This document shows positions 33,951 through 42,262 of a stretch of 64,000 bases of DNA, in pieces (within the stretch, counting starts at the first letter, position 1; every line of letters begins with the position of its first letter). Location: the NCBI GenBank assembly GCA_016705235.1, contig JADIYP010000001.1, positions 62,001-126,000 on the forward strand, given 5' to 3'. A program made the position numbers and the translations under genes. Under the pieces are notes generated by a model. That model was given only the letters and a program-made list of their open reading frames with translations. It was not told where the DNA came from and did no database searches. The DNA comes from Candidatus Leptovillus affinis (GTDB taxonomy: Bacteria; Chloroflexota; Anaerolineae; Promineifilales; Promineifilaceae).

Positions 33951-35000
33951 TTAATTCTCAAATCGTTCAACTTCGGCCAGCAAACGAGATGGCTTGCCGT
34001 CGAAATCGCGCCAGTCCAATTCATGACGCGTCAGGCGCAAGAGCACATCGGTCAATGCCGTATTCACCGGCATCGGAATGTGCTGCGCCACGCCTGCCCT
34101 GGCAATCGCGCCGTTATGGAAAACAACTTCGCTTTGCCCTTTACCGGCCATCAGATCAATCTGAAACGAGGGCATTTTTTCGCCGCGCCCTTTGGCTACC
34201 AGGCTGGTGAGGATGGGTTTTAGGACCATTTTAGGCGCTCGACGCACGCCAAAAGCCAGGCGTCCGGCGGGAGAACCGGGCAAATCAACCACGTCTAGCT
34301 TGAGCGCATCCATAACTTTCAACGTTTCGCGCAGCATCCGCACTTCCAGATCGAACATGGCATCAGACTTGTAGACGACGCCGGGTGGACGGTTGAGAAT
34401 AGCCGAAGTCGCGTTGCCGACAATGTTTAGCAGCGCTTTGGACCATTTCATTGCTTCATATTCTTTGAAGGCGACGGTGGCCACGCCGGCTTTGTTGAGC
34501 AGATTAACCCATTGGTCAATGGGCTGACCGGCTTTTGCGGGGGCCAGCCCCAGGCCGCGGTCGCTGCGTTCTACGACGATCTGGTCGGCCATTGGCTTGC
34601 TGACGGGCGTGGTGAGTGCGCCGACGATGATGCGCTGGGGGCCAAACTGGTCGATTAACGGCCGTTCCACTCCAATCCCATTTTGCAACGTCAGAATGGG
34701 CGGTGGGTCGGGGCAGAAGGCCACCAGGTGATCGAGCGCAGATTTCAGATCGTATGCTTTCATGCCCATGATGATCAGGTCGAATTGCGCGCTTGGGGCT
34801 AAAAATGTTTGCGCAATGGATGACGTGGCAATTGGCTGAACGTTGAAGGATTGATCGCCCTCTCGGACGGTCAGGCCGTTGGTGTTGATGCTTTCGGCCG
34901 TCAGGTCGCGCATAATCATGGTGACGTGATGTCCATCGTGGGCCAACTGCGCCCCAACGTAGCCGCCCACAGCGCCAGCGCCATATACCAGAATTCTCAT
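33951..35000 (-). CDS. panE: 2-dehydropantoate 2-reductase family protein
   Basis: 349 residues from ATG 35000, which shares its first base with the fmt stop (TGATG); a TTG one codon earlier is not needed. The N-terminus ILVYGAGAVGGYVGAQLA is the NADPH-binding motif of the ApbA/PanE family. ILTLQNGIGVE and the C-terminal DLMAGKGQSEVVFHNGAI region with helix-forming Lys/Asn are typical. The reaction is ketopantoate to pantoate in pantothenate synthesis. Family members of this length also include other 2-ketoacid reductases, so the symbol is tentative. Confidence 0.82.
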   Translation of the reverse strand: MRILVYGAGAVGGYVGAQLAHDGHHVTMIMRDLTAESINTNGLTVREGDQSFNVQPIATSSIAQTFLAPSAQFDLIIMGMKAYDLKSALDHLVAFCPDPPPILTLQNGIGVERPLIDQFGPQRIIVGALTTPVSKPMADQIVVERSDRGLGLAPAKAGQPIDQWVNLLNKAGVATVAFKEYEAMKWSKALLNIVGNATSAILNRPPGVVYKSDAMFDLEVRMLRETLKVMDALKLDVVDLPGSPAGRLAFGVRRAPKMVLKPILTSLVAKGRGEKMPSFQIDLMAGKGQSEVVFHNGAIARAGVAQHIPMPVNTALTDVLLRLTRHELDWRDFDGKPSRLLAEVERFEN

Positions 35001-35935
35001 CAATCCTCCAATCGGCTGCCGATGAAATCGGGCCGGCCGCGCAAAAATTCGGCTGCATCCAGAGCGCGTTTGCCGGATAGTTGCACAGTCTGTAGGTGCA
35101 AGCTGCCGCTGCCGGTGGCCACAACGGCCGTTTGGCCATCTTTACTGGGGAAAATTTGTCCCGACGCGCCGGCAAGATCGTGGGCCGAGGGATGGGCGGC
35201 CAAAATTTTTAATGCCTGCCCCTGCCACAAGGTAAATGCGCCGGGCCAGGGAGTCATGGCGCGGATGTGACGATCAATGGCAGCGGCGGGTTGGGTCCAT
35301 TGGATACGGCCGTCTTCTTTTTTAATCATGGGCGCGTAGGTGGTCTGGGCGTCATCTTGGGGCGTGGGGGCGATACGGCCGTGCAGAATGTCGTCCAGGC
35401 GCTCGGCCAGCAGGGCTGCGCCCATTTCCGCCAGCCGATCATGCAGCGTCGCCGCCGTGTCCGTGGCGGTGATGGTCGTGGATTGGCAGACATAAACGGG
35501 GCCGGTGTCCAGGCCAGGGTCCATGCGCATAAGGCAAATACCGGTTTCGGCGTCGCCAGCCATCAGGGCGTGTTGGATGGGAGATGCGCCGCGCCAGCGC
35601 GGCAGCAGCGAGGCGTGAACATTAACGCAGCCATGCGGCGGCAGGTCTAAAACGTGCGGCCGCAAAATCTGGCCAAAGGCTGCCACAACGATAACGTCTG
35701 GCTGCCAGGCGCGCAGCGGGGCGGCCGCTTCTTCGCTGCGCAGCGATTTGGGCTGGTAAACGGGAATACCGGCGGCTTCGGCCACCACTTTGACTGGCGA
35801 CGGCCGAAGCTGCTGCCCGCGTCCGGCTGGCTTGTCTGGTTGGGTGACAACACCCACAACGGTTTGGGTTTGGATTAGTTTTTGCAGACCGGGCACAGAG
35901 AAATCGGGCGTACCCATAAAAACAATTTTGCTCAT
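35000..35935 (-). CDS. fmt: Methionyl-tRNA formyltransferase
   Basis: 311 residues, full length. VFMGTPDFSVPGLQKL at the start, HASLLPRWRGASPIQHAL (about 106-123; formyl-THF and catalytic Asn/His/Asp region) and MDPGLDTGPV are diagnostic. It formylates Met-tRNAi for translation start. The def gene that often accompanies fmt is not in the window. It is the first gene of the minus-strand operon; the 209-bp divergent gap to the DUF4870 gene holds no clear promoter. Confidence 0.96.
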   Translation of the reverse strand: MSKIVFMGTPDFSVPGLQKLIQTQTVVGVVTQPDKPAGRGQQLRPSPVKVVAEAAGIPVYQPKSLRSEEAAAPLRAWQPDVIVVAAFGQILRPHVLDLPPHGCVNVHASLLPRWRGASPIQHALMAGDAETGICLMRMDPGLDTGPVYVCQSTTITATDTAATLHDRLAEMGAALLAERLDDILHGRIAPTPQDDAQTTYAPMIKKEDGRIQWTQPAAAIDRHIRAMTPWPGAFTLWQGQALKILAAHPSAHDLAGASGQIFPSKDGQTAVVATGSGSLHLQTVQLSGKRALDAAEFLRGRPDFIGSRLED

Positions 35936-36144
35936 GGCGGCATTCTATCTGGGGAAACGGCCGTTGGCAAATTTGGACCCCTTCCCCCAGAAAACGACTT
36001 GCGGATGACGGGCGCATTGGGGAAAACGGGCAGATCGCCGCCGGCCCCTTGTGGCGCAGTGCTATTGACGGCAGCCCATGCGAACCATACAATTGCATTT
36101 TGTAGGAATCGCTTGATTCCACTCTATGTATGGAGGAAAAACTC

Positions 36145-36543
36145 ATGGATGATGAAACGAAAGACAACGACTTCCCCGAAATGGACCCAATGCCGGAAAA
36201 AGAAGAACCCCCTATGTCTGATGATTTAGGCGGGATGGATATGTCTGATGATGACAAGTTGTGGGCTTTATTGGCTTATGTGTTAGCCCCGCTGGTTCCT
36301 ATCATCATTTTGTTGATGGAGGATAAGAAGAAACGGCCGTTTATCCGCGCCCACAACGGACAAGCCCTGGCCTGGGGGCTTATCAACATGGTCGCCGGAA
36401 CCCTGCTCAGCACATTCTTGTGTGGCATCCCCTCTTTGGCGATCTGGCTTATTGGCTGCTATTGGGGCTGGCAAGCATACCAGGGGCAAATGGTCACCAT
36501 TCCTGTCATCACTGACTTTGTTAAAAATCAGGGCTGGGCATAA
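36145..36543 (+). CDS. DUF4870-type small membrane protein
   Basis: 132 residues from ATG 36145, preceded by GGAGG; a start five codons upstream lacks a site. An acidic, Met-rich N-terminal tail (about 1-38) is followed by three to four membrane segments: WALLAYVLAPLVPIIILL, then ALAWGLINMVAGTLLSTFLCG and IPSLAIWLIGCYWGWQAY. The RPFIRAHNGQALAW loop is typical of DUF4870/Tic20-like proteins. Function unknown. A terminator follows. Confidence 0.8.
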   Translation: MDDETKDNDFPEMDPMPEKEEPPMSDDLGGMDMSDDDKLWALLAYVLAPLVPIIILLMEDKKKRPFIRAHNGQALAWGLINMVAGTLLSTFLCGIPSLAIWLIGCYWGWQAYQGQMVTIPVITDFVKNQGWA

Positions 36544-36571
36544 CTTCGTGTTTTTTGAATAATTGTTTTGG

Positions 36572-36609
36572 ATAGGGGCTGGTAAATTTGTCTATTCACC
36601 AGCCCCTAT
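36572..36609 (+). terminator. Terminator after the DUF4870 gene
   Basis: ATAGGGGCTGGT pairs perfectly with ACCAGCCCCTAT across a 14-base loop; a short T-rich tail follows. Confidence 0.78.
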
Positions 36610-36616
36610 TTGTGTG

Positions 36617-36646
36617 TTGACGCTGTACACCGTTGCTCTTTAAAAT
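36617..36646 (+). promoter_or_regulatory. Promoter of the DUF4013 gene
   Basis: TTGACG (36617-36622), 18-bp spacer, TAAAAT (36641-36646). It lies about 50 bp before the gene start, which has an AGGAGG site. Confidence 0.6.
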
Positions 36647-36694
36647 TAATAAAGACAACATGTTTATCAACTTACAGTAACAGGAGGCTTTTCA

Positions 36695-37405
36695 ATGGAT
36701 CTGGCTAAAGCATTTACATACATCATAGAAGACGAACGATGGACAAGCAAGTTACTCATTGCGCTTATTGTCACCTTTTTCTCTTTCTTGTTCATTCCCA
36801 TCTTTTTCCTGATTGGCTATTCCGTGGCCATCACCCGCAATGTTAAGGCAGGCGTAGAAAAACCGCTGCCGGAATGGGATGATTGGGGCAAGTTGTTTAT
36901 GGATGGCCTGTATATTTTCCTGGCACAGCTTGTTTATACCCTGCCGTTTTGGCTGCTGATGTGTGTGGCGACGATTGTTACAGTTGCCGCCGGCAACGCG
37001 CCTACAAACGCTCAAGATTTTGCGACGGCGGCCTTGGGAACCACCTGGCTGATTATTTCTTGCCTGGGGTTCTTGTTTGCGATTGCTTTGTTCTTCATCA
37101 GCCCGGCTATTATTGTGCAATATGTATTGACTGATGAGTTTGGCGCTTGCTTCCGGTTTGGCGACGTGTTGGGCATTGCCCGCCAAAGCATTGGCGACAT
37201 TATGATGGTTTTTCTGGCTACATTTGGCGCCGGTCTGGCTGTCAGTGTGGTGACTGGCGTGTTGGCAATCATTCCTTGCGTCGGCTGGATCTTGGCCTTT
37301 GTAATCAGCATGGCGGTTGGTCCGTATTTAACGGCCGTTACTGGCCATCTTTATGGACAAATCGCCGCCAAATTTAGCGGCAAATCGCCTAAATTTGTCG
37401 GGTAG
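36695..37405 (+). CDS. DUF4013-type membrane protein
   Basis: 236 residues with about six membrane segments. The N-terminal AFTYIIEDERWTSKLLIA and GYSVAITRNVKAG, followed by LPEWDDWGKLFMDGL, are typical of DUF4013 proteins. The family is common in archaea and Chloroflexota and has no known activity. It has its own promoter and terminator, so it is probably monocistronic. Confidence 0.85.
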   Translation: MDLAKAFTYIIEDERWTSKLLIALIVTFFSFLFIPIFFLIGYSVAITRNVKAGVEKPLPEWDDWGKLFMDGLYIFLAQLVYTLPFWLLMCVATIVTVAAGNAPTNAQDFATAALGTTWLIISCLGFLFAIALFFISPAIIVQYVLTDEFGACFRFGDVLGIARQSIGDIMMVFLATFGAGLAVSVVTGVLAIIPCVGWILAFVISMAVGPYLTAVTGHLYGQIAAKFSGKSPKFVG

Positions 37406-37425
37406 ATTCTTTCCTATCTACTAAC

Positions 37426-37462
37426 AAAAAGAGGCGCATCTTTGGCAGATGCGCCTCTTTTT
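37426..37462. terminator. Bidirectional terminator between DUF4013 and bactofilin-like genes
   Basis: AAAAAGAGGCGCATCT (37426-37441) and AGATGCGCCTCTTTTT (37447-37462) form a perfect 16-bp stem with a five-base loop and T runs on both strands. Confidence 0.95.
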
Positions 37463-37488
37463 ATTTGTGTCAGATGCCTGCGCGTCGG

Positions 37489-38571
37489 TTAATCTTTGGG
37501 CGGCAGGGTGTCCAGAACGGCCGTTACTTTTGCCGCATCTTCATGAACCACATGCACCAATGGATAAGGCTGCGTGCCAAACTTGGTTAGCGCGACAGCC
37601 CCCAAACCCACAAAGGTAACAATCAGGCTGACCAATCCTTCGCCAAATACAAACGGAATCAGGCCAAACACACCCAGGCCAAAGGTCAGAACGAATGTGC
37701 CGAGAGCGCCCACAACCGCAGGGTTCATCTTTTGCCGATTGGTCCGGCGCACCAGCCATTGCCCTAGCAGGTCGCCAGCGGCAACCCACCCAAGCATGGC
37801 CGCAACGCCCAACCCGGCTACCAGCGCAAAAACCACCGCAAACCCAACAATGCCAATGCAAATGAGCAGCAGCACAGCCGAGAGAATGGCCAACAAGCCG
37901 GCGATGGTCGGCACGGCAACGGCCGTCAGGAAACCCACTGTGCCGCTGGCTACGGGCTTCCGCTTGAGGGCCGATTCCACCTGGTTCAGGTGGCTGGGGG
38001 CCAGGGAGACCACGGCGAAGGCCAGGATGCTAAACAACAGGCTGCGGGCAATGACGCCGACAAATTCGCCAAAGAAACCGGGGCCAGAGACCGGCGGAGC
38101 AGGTGGGGCCGGCGGAGCAGGTGGAACAGGCACATCATCAATTTGCGGGGCGGCCAGGCCGTTGGCCAAACCGGCCAAGCCGGCCAGGGGCAAGAAGTCT
38201 GGTAGACCGCCGACGTTGGTGCAGCCAAGTCCGCCGCTTGTATGGTCGTTGATGTCCCCATTGAGGACCACACAGTCGCCATTGATGACGGCCGTTTCCG
38301 ACGCATCCAAATCGCCGTTAAACAAAACCAGGTTGCCGTTGATCGTGCCCGAAATGTCGGCGTCGCCGTTAAACAAGACCACGTCGCCATTTACCGTGCC
38401 GTCTGTCTGAATTTCCAGATCGCCGTCCAACAAGATCACGTCGTTGTTGACGCTTTCTCCCGTCTCTACAGTCTGGTCGCCATCCATAGGCGGCGCAGCA
38501 AAGGCGGCGCTGGCGGGAACGGCCGTTAACAATAAAACCAATACCAATACGAACAACATTCGCTTATTCAT
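37489..38571 (-). CDS. Secreted/membrane bactofilin-like protein
   Basis: 360 residues from ATG 38571, preceded by GGGAG; the frame extends into the anti-sigma gene and is trimmed. A signal peptide (about 1-25, LFVLVLVLLLTAVPASAAFA) is followed by a repetitive beta-helix-like region (about 35-115). There VNGDVVLFNGD, INGNLVLFNGD and INGDCVVLNGD recur every 15-20 residues, as in polymer-forming bactofilin-type domains. A Pro-rich linker (VPPAPPAPPAPP) and about four membrane segments form the C-terminal half. It follows the sigma/anti-sigma pair and is probably their target or sensor partner; this is inferred. Confidence 0.78.
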   Translation of the reverse strand: MNKRMLFVLVLVLLLTAVPASAAFAAPPMDGDQTVETGESVNNDVILLDGDLEIQTDGTVNGDVVLFNGDADISGTINGNLVLFNGDLDASETAVINGDCVVLNGDINDHTSGGLGCTNVGGLPDFLPLAGLAGLANGLAAPQIDDVPVPPAPPAPPAPPVSGPGFFGEFVGVIARSLLFSILAFAVVSLAPSHLNQVESALKRKPVASGTVGFLTAVAVPTIAGLLAILSAVLLLICIGIVGFAVVFALVAGLGVAAMLGWVAAGDLLGQWLVRRTNRQKMNPAVVGALGTFVLTFGLGVFGLIPFVFGEGLVSLIVTFVGLGAVALTKFGTQPYPLVHVVHEDAAKVTAVLDTLPPKD

Positions 38572-38585
38572 CGGATTACTCCCAA

Positions 38586-39131
38586 TTAAGAAATTTGCTG
38601 CGGGGCGGGTTGGAAGATCAACTGCCGGGAAACGCCACCCCAAATCGAGATGATGCCCAACAAGACCAACAACCACCCGACAATGGCAGGCTGCTGCACA
38701 ATCATTTCGCCCAGTCCGGCAAGTAAAGCGGCCACCACTGTGCCCATAACTTGCAGCGCATGTCCGATGGATTGACTAATACTACTCAGAATAGTCGGTT
38801 CGCTAAGAACGGGACCTAACACAAAAGCCAACCAGACGCCCAATAAAATAGGCAAAACACCACCCAACAACAACAATGCATAAATAGCGGCCATCGTCCA
38901 GATGCGCACGCGCCGGTTGGGCAGCCGCGCGAACGTGCGCTGGGCAAAATCGACAGCCGGGCTAAGCGCCGGGGTTGTTTGCAGCAATGTATGCACCACC
39001 ATTATTGCTTGCCATTCTTGCAAGCAGGGTGGACACGCGCGCAGGTGAGCTTCCAGCTTGATACGCCCGTCTTCTGCAAGCTCACCATCGAGCGCGTCCA
39101 TCATTAAGAGATAAGTCTCTTCATGTTCCAT
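38586..39131 (-). CDS. zf-HC2-type anti-sigma factor
   Basis: 181 residues from ATG 39131, which has GGGAG at ideal spacing. An earlier ATG at 39161 overlaps the sigma stop (ATGA) and would add ten residues; both are possible. The zinc-binding HLRACPPC motif lies at about 31-38. Two or three membrane segments follow (about 80-110, 125-145 and 150-170). Such proteins hold the cognate ECF sigma factor at the membrane and release it on an envelope signal. It lies directly after the sigma gene. Confidence 0.88.
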   Translation of the reverse strand: MEHEETYLLMMDALDGELAEDGRIKLEAHLRACPPCLQEWQAIMVVHTLLQTTPALSPAVDFAQRTFARLPNRRVRIWTMAAIYALLLLGGVLPILLGVWLAFVLGPVLSEPTILSSISQSIGHALQVMGTVVAALLAGLGEMIVQQPAIVGWLLVLLGIISIWGGVSRQLIFQPAPQQIS

Positions 39132-39157
39132 AACCTTCTCCCTTTTCTCCTTAATTG

Positions 39158-39751
39158 TCATGAGACGGCCGTTAAGACCATAGAATCATTCATCGTGACC
39201 AAGCCATTCGCCTGACCTACCTCAGCCAACAGCCGGCGTGCCCGAAAAAGCCGAGATTTAATCGCGCTAACCGTCGTATCCATCATTTCGGCGATTTCTT
39301 CATAAGACAGGTCATACCAATACCGCAGCACAACCGTCTCGCGATAATCTTCCGGTAACTCGCTTAAAAGCGCCTGCACCATTTCCTGTTGTTCATTCAT
39401 GACCACTTGCGCCTCAGGCCCTTTAGAATTATCGGACATCAAAGCCGGATGGGGCGGCAGCGGCTCGTCGATAGAAAGCAGCAGCGCGCGTCGTTTGCGA
39501 ATGATATCGATGCAATAGTTCGAAGTGATTGAAAGCATCCAGGTGCTGAATTTATGCGCCGGGTCATAACTATCCAACCGGGTATAGGCGCGAATAAATG
39601 CCTCTTGGGCTGCTTCTTCCGCTTCGCCCGCATTGTTTAACATGCGGTATGCTAGGTTATAGACAGGCGTTTGATAGGCTTCTATCAGCTTGCCAAACGC
39701 CGCTTTGTCGCCTTGCCTGGCCTCATCGAGCCAAACTTGTTCTTCGTTCAA
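39158..39751 (-). CDS. ECF-type RNA polymerase sigma factor
   Basis: 197 residues. Region 2 (about 20-90) has YNLAYRMLNNAGEAEEAAQE and FSTWMLSITSNYCIDIIRKR. Region 4 (about 125-180) has LPEDYRETVVLRYWYDLSYE and TTVSAIKSRLFRARRLL. It directs polymerase to a small regulon under control of the zf-HC2 anti-sigma encoded next. Gene order sigma, anti-sigma, bactofilin-like membrane protein suggests an envelope-stress or surface-sensing role. Confidence 0.93.
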   Translation of the reverse strand: MNEEQVWLDEARQGDKAAFGKLIEAYQTPVYNLAYRMLNNAGEAEEAAQEAFIRAYTRLDSYDPAHKFSTWMLSITSNYCIDIIRKRRALLLSIDEPLPPHPALMSDNSKGPEAQVVMNEQQEMVQALLSELPEDYRETVVLRYWYDLSYEEIAEMMDTTVSAIKSRLFRARRLLAEVGQANGLVTMNDSMVLTAVS

Positions 39752-39836
39752 AGTTCAATCTCCTGACAATTCACCCATCAATACGCAGGGGCTGTTGGGA
39801 AAGTTGCAGCGAGGATACTTGGATTTATTGGGCAAC

Positions 39837-39864
39837 TTGACATCTCTGCTGGCTGTTTTATAAT
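39837..39864 (+). promoter_or_regulatory. Consensus promoter of the thrS T-box transcript
   Basis: Perfect TTGACA (39837-39842) and perfect TATAAT (39859-39864) with a 16-bp spacer. The start would fall near 39871, about 400 bp before thrS, as expected for a long leader. Confidence 0.88.
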
Positions 39865-39894
39865 CATCATACATCATTTAAAAAGCAAAACGAT

Positions 39895-40214
39895 GATCGG
39901 GACGAGTAAGTGTTTTGTTATTGATAGAGATTGAAGGGTCATTGGCTGGAAGCCCTCATCACCCAACAGGCGCAGAAAACCCCCCGGGAGTGATTCTCCG
40001 AAAAGGACAGGGCAAACTATGCGTTTGCTCTTTAGAGGCAGACTTATGAGTCTGCCTCATTTTCCCAATAAGAGAGTTCGGGTGGCTCCGTTAACGGCCG
40101 TAACGAGTGTAATCCAAAGTTGTCTCTCATAAACCAATGGGTAGACGCCTGAATTACAAAAGTTGGGTGGAACCGCGAGCGCCATCGCCCCAATGTGGGC
40201 TGTGGCGATTTTTA
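39895..40214 (+). ncRNA. T-box leader (tRNA-Thr-sensing riboswitch) of thrS
   Basis: The conserved T-box sequence TGGGTGGAACCGCG is at 40164-40177. The 5' part has a Stem I-like GACGAGTAAGT (AGTA motif) near 39900 and an apical AGAGATTGAAGGG...GGAAGCCCT region near 39925-39955. An ACC triplet after GAA at about 39979-39981 would read as a Thr specifier. Two hairpins follow: a GAGGCAGAC/GTCTGCCTC hairpin near 40034-40056, and a terminator made of ATCGCC (40184) and GGCGAT (40204-40209) with a T-rich tail. Uncharged tRNA-Thr would pair with the specifier and the T-box bulge and allow read-through into thrS. The specifier position is the least certain part. The rest of the 527-bp gap (39752-39836 and 40215-40278) shows nothing else. 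Confidence 0.88.
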
Positions 40215-40278
40215 TTTTAAAGTTGGGTCATCTATGGTCGGAAACGGCCGTTAGTAATCATATTTTTACGGAGTTAAC

Positions 40279-42105
40279 ATGTCTACAGAAGAAGTCCCCT
40301 ACGAACAATCAGAGCTGTACCGTATCCGCCACTCAGCCGCGCACGTCATGGCTGAAGCCGTCCGCGAACATTATCCAGAAGCGCTTCTAGCCATCGGCCC
40401 ACCCATTGAAGACGGCTTCTATTACGATTTCGACCTGGGCAAAGACGAAAACGGCAAACCCAAAACCTTCTCGCCCGAAGACCTGGAAAAAATCGAAGAC
40501 ACCATGAAACAACTGCTCAAAAAGAACGCCAAATTCGAGCATTCCAGCATGAGCATCGAAGACGCACAAACCTTCTTCGCCAATCAACCCTACAAAGTAG
40601 AGCTAATCAACGAACTGGCGGCCGGTAAAGTAGACGAAATGGGCAACCCCATCAGCGAGCCAACCAACGAGGTAAGCATCTATCGCCAACGCGACTTCGT
40701 CGACCTGTGCCGGGGTCCCCACGTCAACTACACCAGCCAGGTTAAAGCCAACGCTGTCAAACTCCTGCGCACCAGCGGCGCTTACTGGCGCGGCGATGAA
40801 AATCGACCACAATTGCAGCGTATTTACGGCACAGCCTGGCACAATAAAACCGAACTGGACGAATACATCAAACTCCTCGAAGAAGCCAAAGCCCGCGATC
40901 ACCGCCGCCTGGGCAAACAGTTAGGCTTGTTCCATATTTCGCAGCTCGTTGGCTCCGGGCTGCCACTCTGGCTGCCCAAAGGCGCCATCCTGCGCGAAGC
41001 GCTGGAGAACTTTTTGCGCCGCGCTCAGGTTGATCGTGGCTACTTGCCGGTTATCACACCCCACATCGGCAAATTAGAACTGTATATCACCAGCGGGCAC
41101 TATCCATATTACAAAGATAGCCAATACACACCCATTGATGTGGACGAAGAAAAGTTTTTGCTAAAACCAATGAACTGCCCACATCACATCGAAATCTACA
41201 AATGCGAGCCGCGCAGCTACCGCGATTTACCGCTGCGCCTGGCCGAATTTGGCACGGTTTACCGCTATGAACAGAGTGGTGAACTCAATGGGTTAACACG
41301 CGTGCGCGGGTTTACCGTAGATGACTCGCATCTTTTTGTCACCCCAGATCAACTTGAAGAGGAATTTATCGGCGTTGTGGAATTGATCCAACACGTATTC
41401 CAAACGATGGGTTTTGATGATTTCCGCGCCCGGTTAGGCACAAACGACCCCAACAGCGACAAATATGCTGGCGCGCCAGAAATGTGGGCGCGGGGCATTG
41501 CCGCCATTCGCCAGGCAGCCGACAAAGTAGGCATGAAATACACGGTAGAAGAGGGCGAAGCTGCTTTTTATGGGCCTAAGTTGGATTTTATCTTCCGCGA
41601 TGTGCTTAAACGAGAATGGCAGTTGGGCACGGTGCAGGTAGATTTCTTGCTGCCAGAGCGGTTTGATTTGGAATACATCGGGGAAGATGGGCAAAAACAC
41701 CGCCCAGTGATGATTCATCGCGCGCCGTTTGGCAGCATGGAACGCTTTGTAGGCATTCTCATTGAACACTTTAACGGCGCGTTCCCGCTCTGGCTGTCGC
41801 CCGTGCAAATGATGATGATTCCGATAGCCGATCGACATCTGGATTACGCCAAACAAGTAGCGGCCGATCTACGCAGCCAGGGTCTGCGCGTAGAAGTAGA
41901 TGGCGGAAGCGACCGCATGAACAAGAAAATTCGCAATGCCCAATTGCAAAAGGTTCCGTATATGCTGGTGATTGGAGATAAAGAAGTAGAAGAGGGGCAG
42001 GTCGCGGTTCGCACCCGCGACAATATTGATCATGGCGCGATGTCAGTAAAGGCGTTTGCCAATCACGCTATTGCTCTGGTGACGGATAAATCCATGGAGT
42101 TATAA
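40279..42105 (+). CDS. thrS: Threonyl-tRNA synthetase lacking the TGS domain
   Basis: 608 residues. The N-terminus begins directly with the editing (N2) domain: RHSAAHVMAEAV (HxxxH, about 17-28) and DLCRGPHVNY (CxxxH). The ~60-residue TGS domain of typical ThrRS is absent. The class II core has FLLKPMNCPHHIEIY, motif 2 AEFGTVYRYEQSGELNGLTR and motif 3 HRAPFGSMERFVGILIEHF. The C-terminal anticodon-binding domain ends after KIRNAQLQKVPYMLVIG. It charges tRNA-Thr. A GGAG site precedes the ATG, a T-box controls it and a terminator follows 40 bp after the stop. The gene has no internal ACGGCCGT. Confidence 0.96.
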   Translation: MSTEEVPYEQSELYRIRHSAAHVMAEAVREHYPEALLAIGPPIEDGFYYDFDLGKDENGKPKTFSPEDLEKIEDTMKQLLKKNAKFEHSSMSIEDAQTFFANQPYKVELINELAAGKVDEMGNPISEPTNEVSIYRQRDFVDLCRGPHVNYTSQVKANAVKLLRTSGAYWRGDENRPQLQRIYGTAWHNKTELDEYIKLLEEAKARDHRRLGKQLGLFHISQLVGSGLPLWLPKGAILREALENFLRRAQVDRGYLPVITPHIGKLELYITSGHYPYYKDSQYTPIDVDEEKFLLKPMNCPHHIEIYKCEPRSYRDLPLRLAEFGTVYRYEQSGELNGLTRVRGFTVDDSHLFVTPDQLEEEFIGVVELIQHVFQTMGFDDFRARLGTNDPNSDKYAGAPEMWARGIAAIRQAADKVGMKYTVEEGEAAFYGPKLDFIFRDVLKREWQLGTVQVDFLLPERFDLEYIGEDGQKHRPVMIHRAPFGSMERFVGILIEHFNGAFPLWLSPVQMMMIPIADRHLDYAKQVAADLRSQGLRVEVDGGSDRMNKKIRNAQLQKVPYMLVIGDKEVEEGQVAVRTRDNIDHGAMSVKAFANHAIALVTDKSMEL

Positions 42106-42144
42106 CCGGATAATCGCGGTTTGGGGCAAGGTTTAACGATAATG

Positions 42145-42170
42145 AAGCCGCTCATCTGAGCGGCTTTTTT
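42145..42170 (+). terminator. Terminator of thrS
   Basis: AAGCCGCTC and GAGCGGCTT form a perfect stem with an ATCT loop and six T. Confidence 0.93.
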
Positions 42171-42262
42171 ATGCGGAACGGCCGTACCTCGCCGCCCTCA
42201 TAACTATCAATACCAATCAGTCATTCTAATCCGGCAACATCAACACCCTTGGACATACTGGA

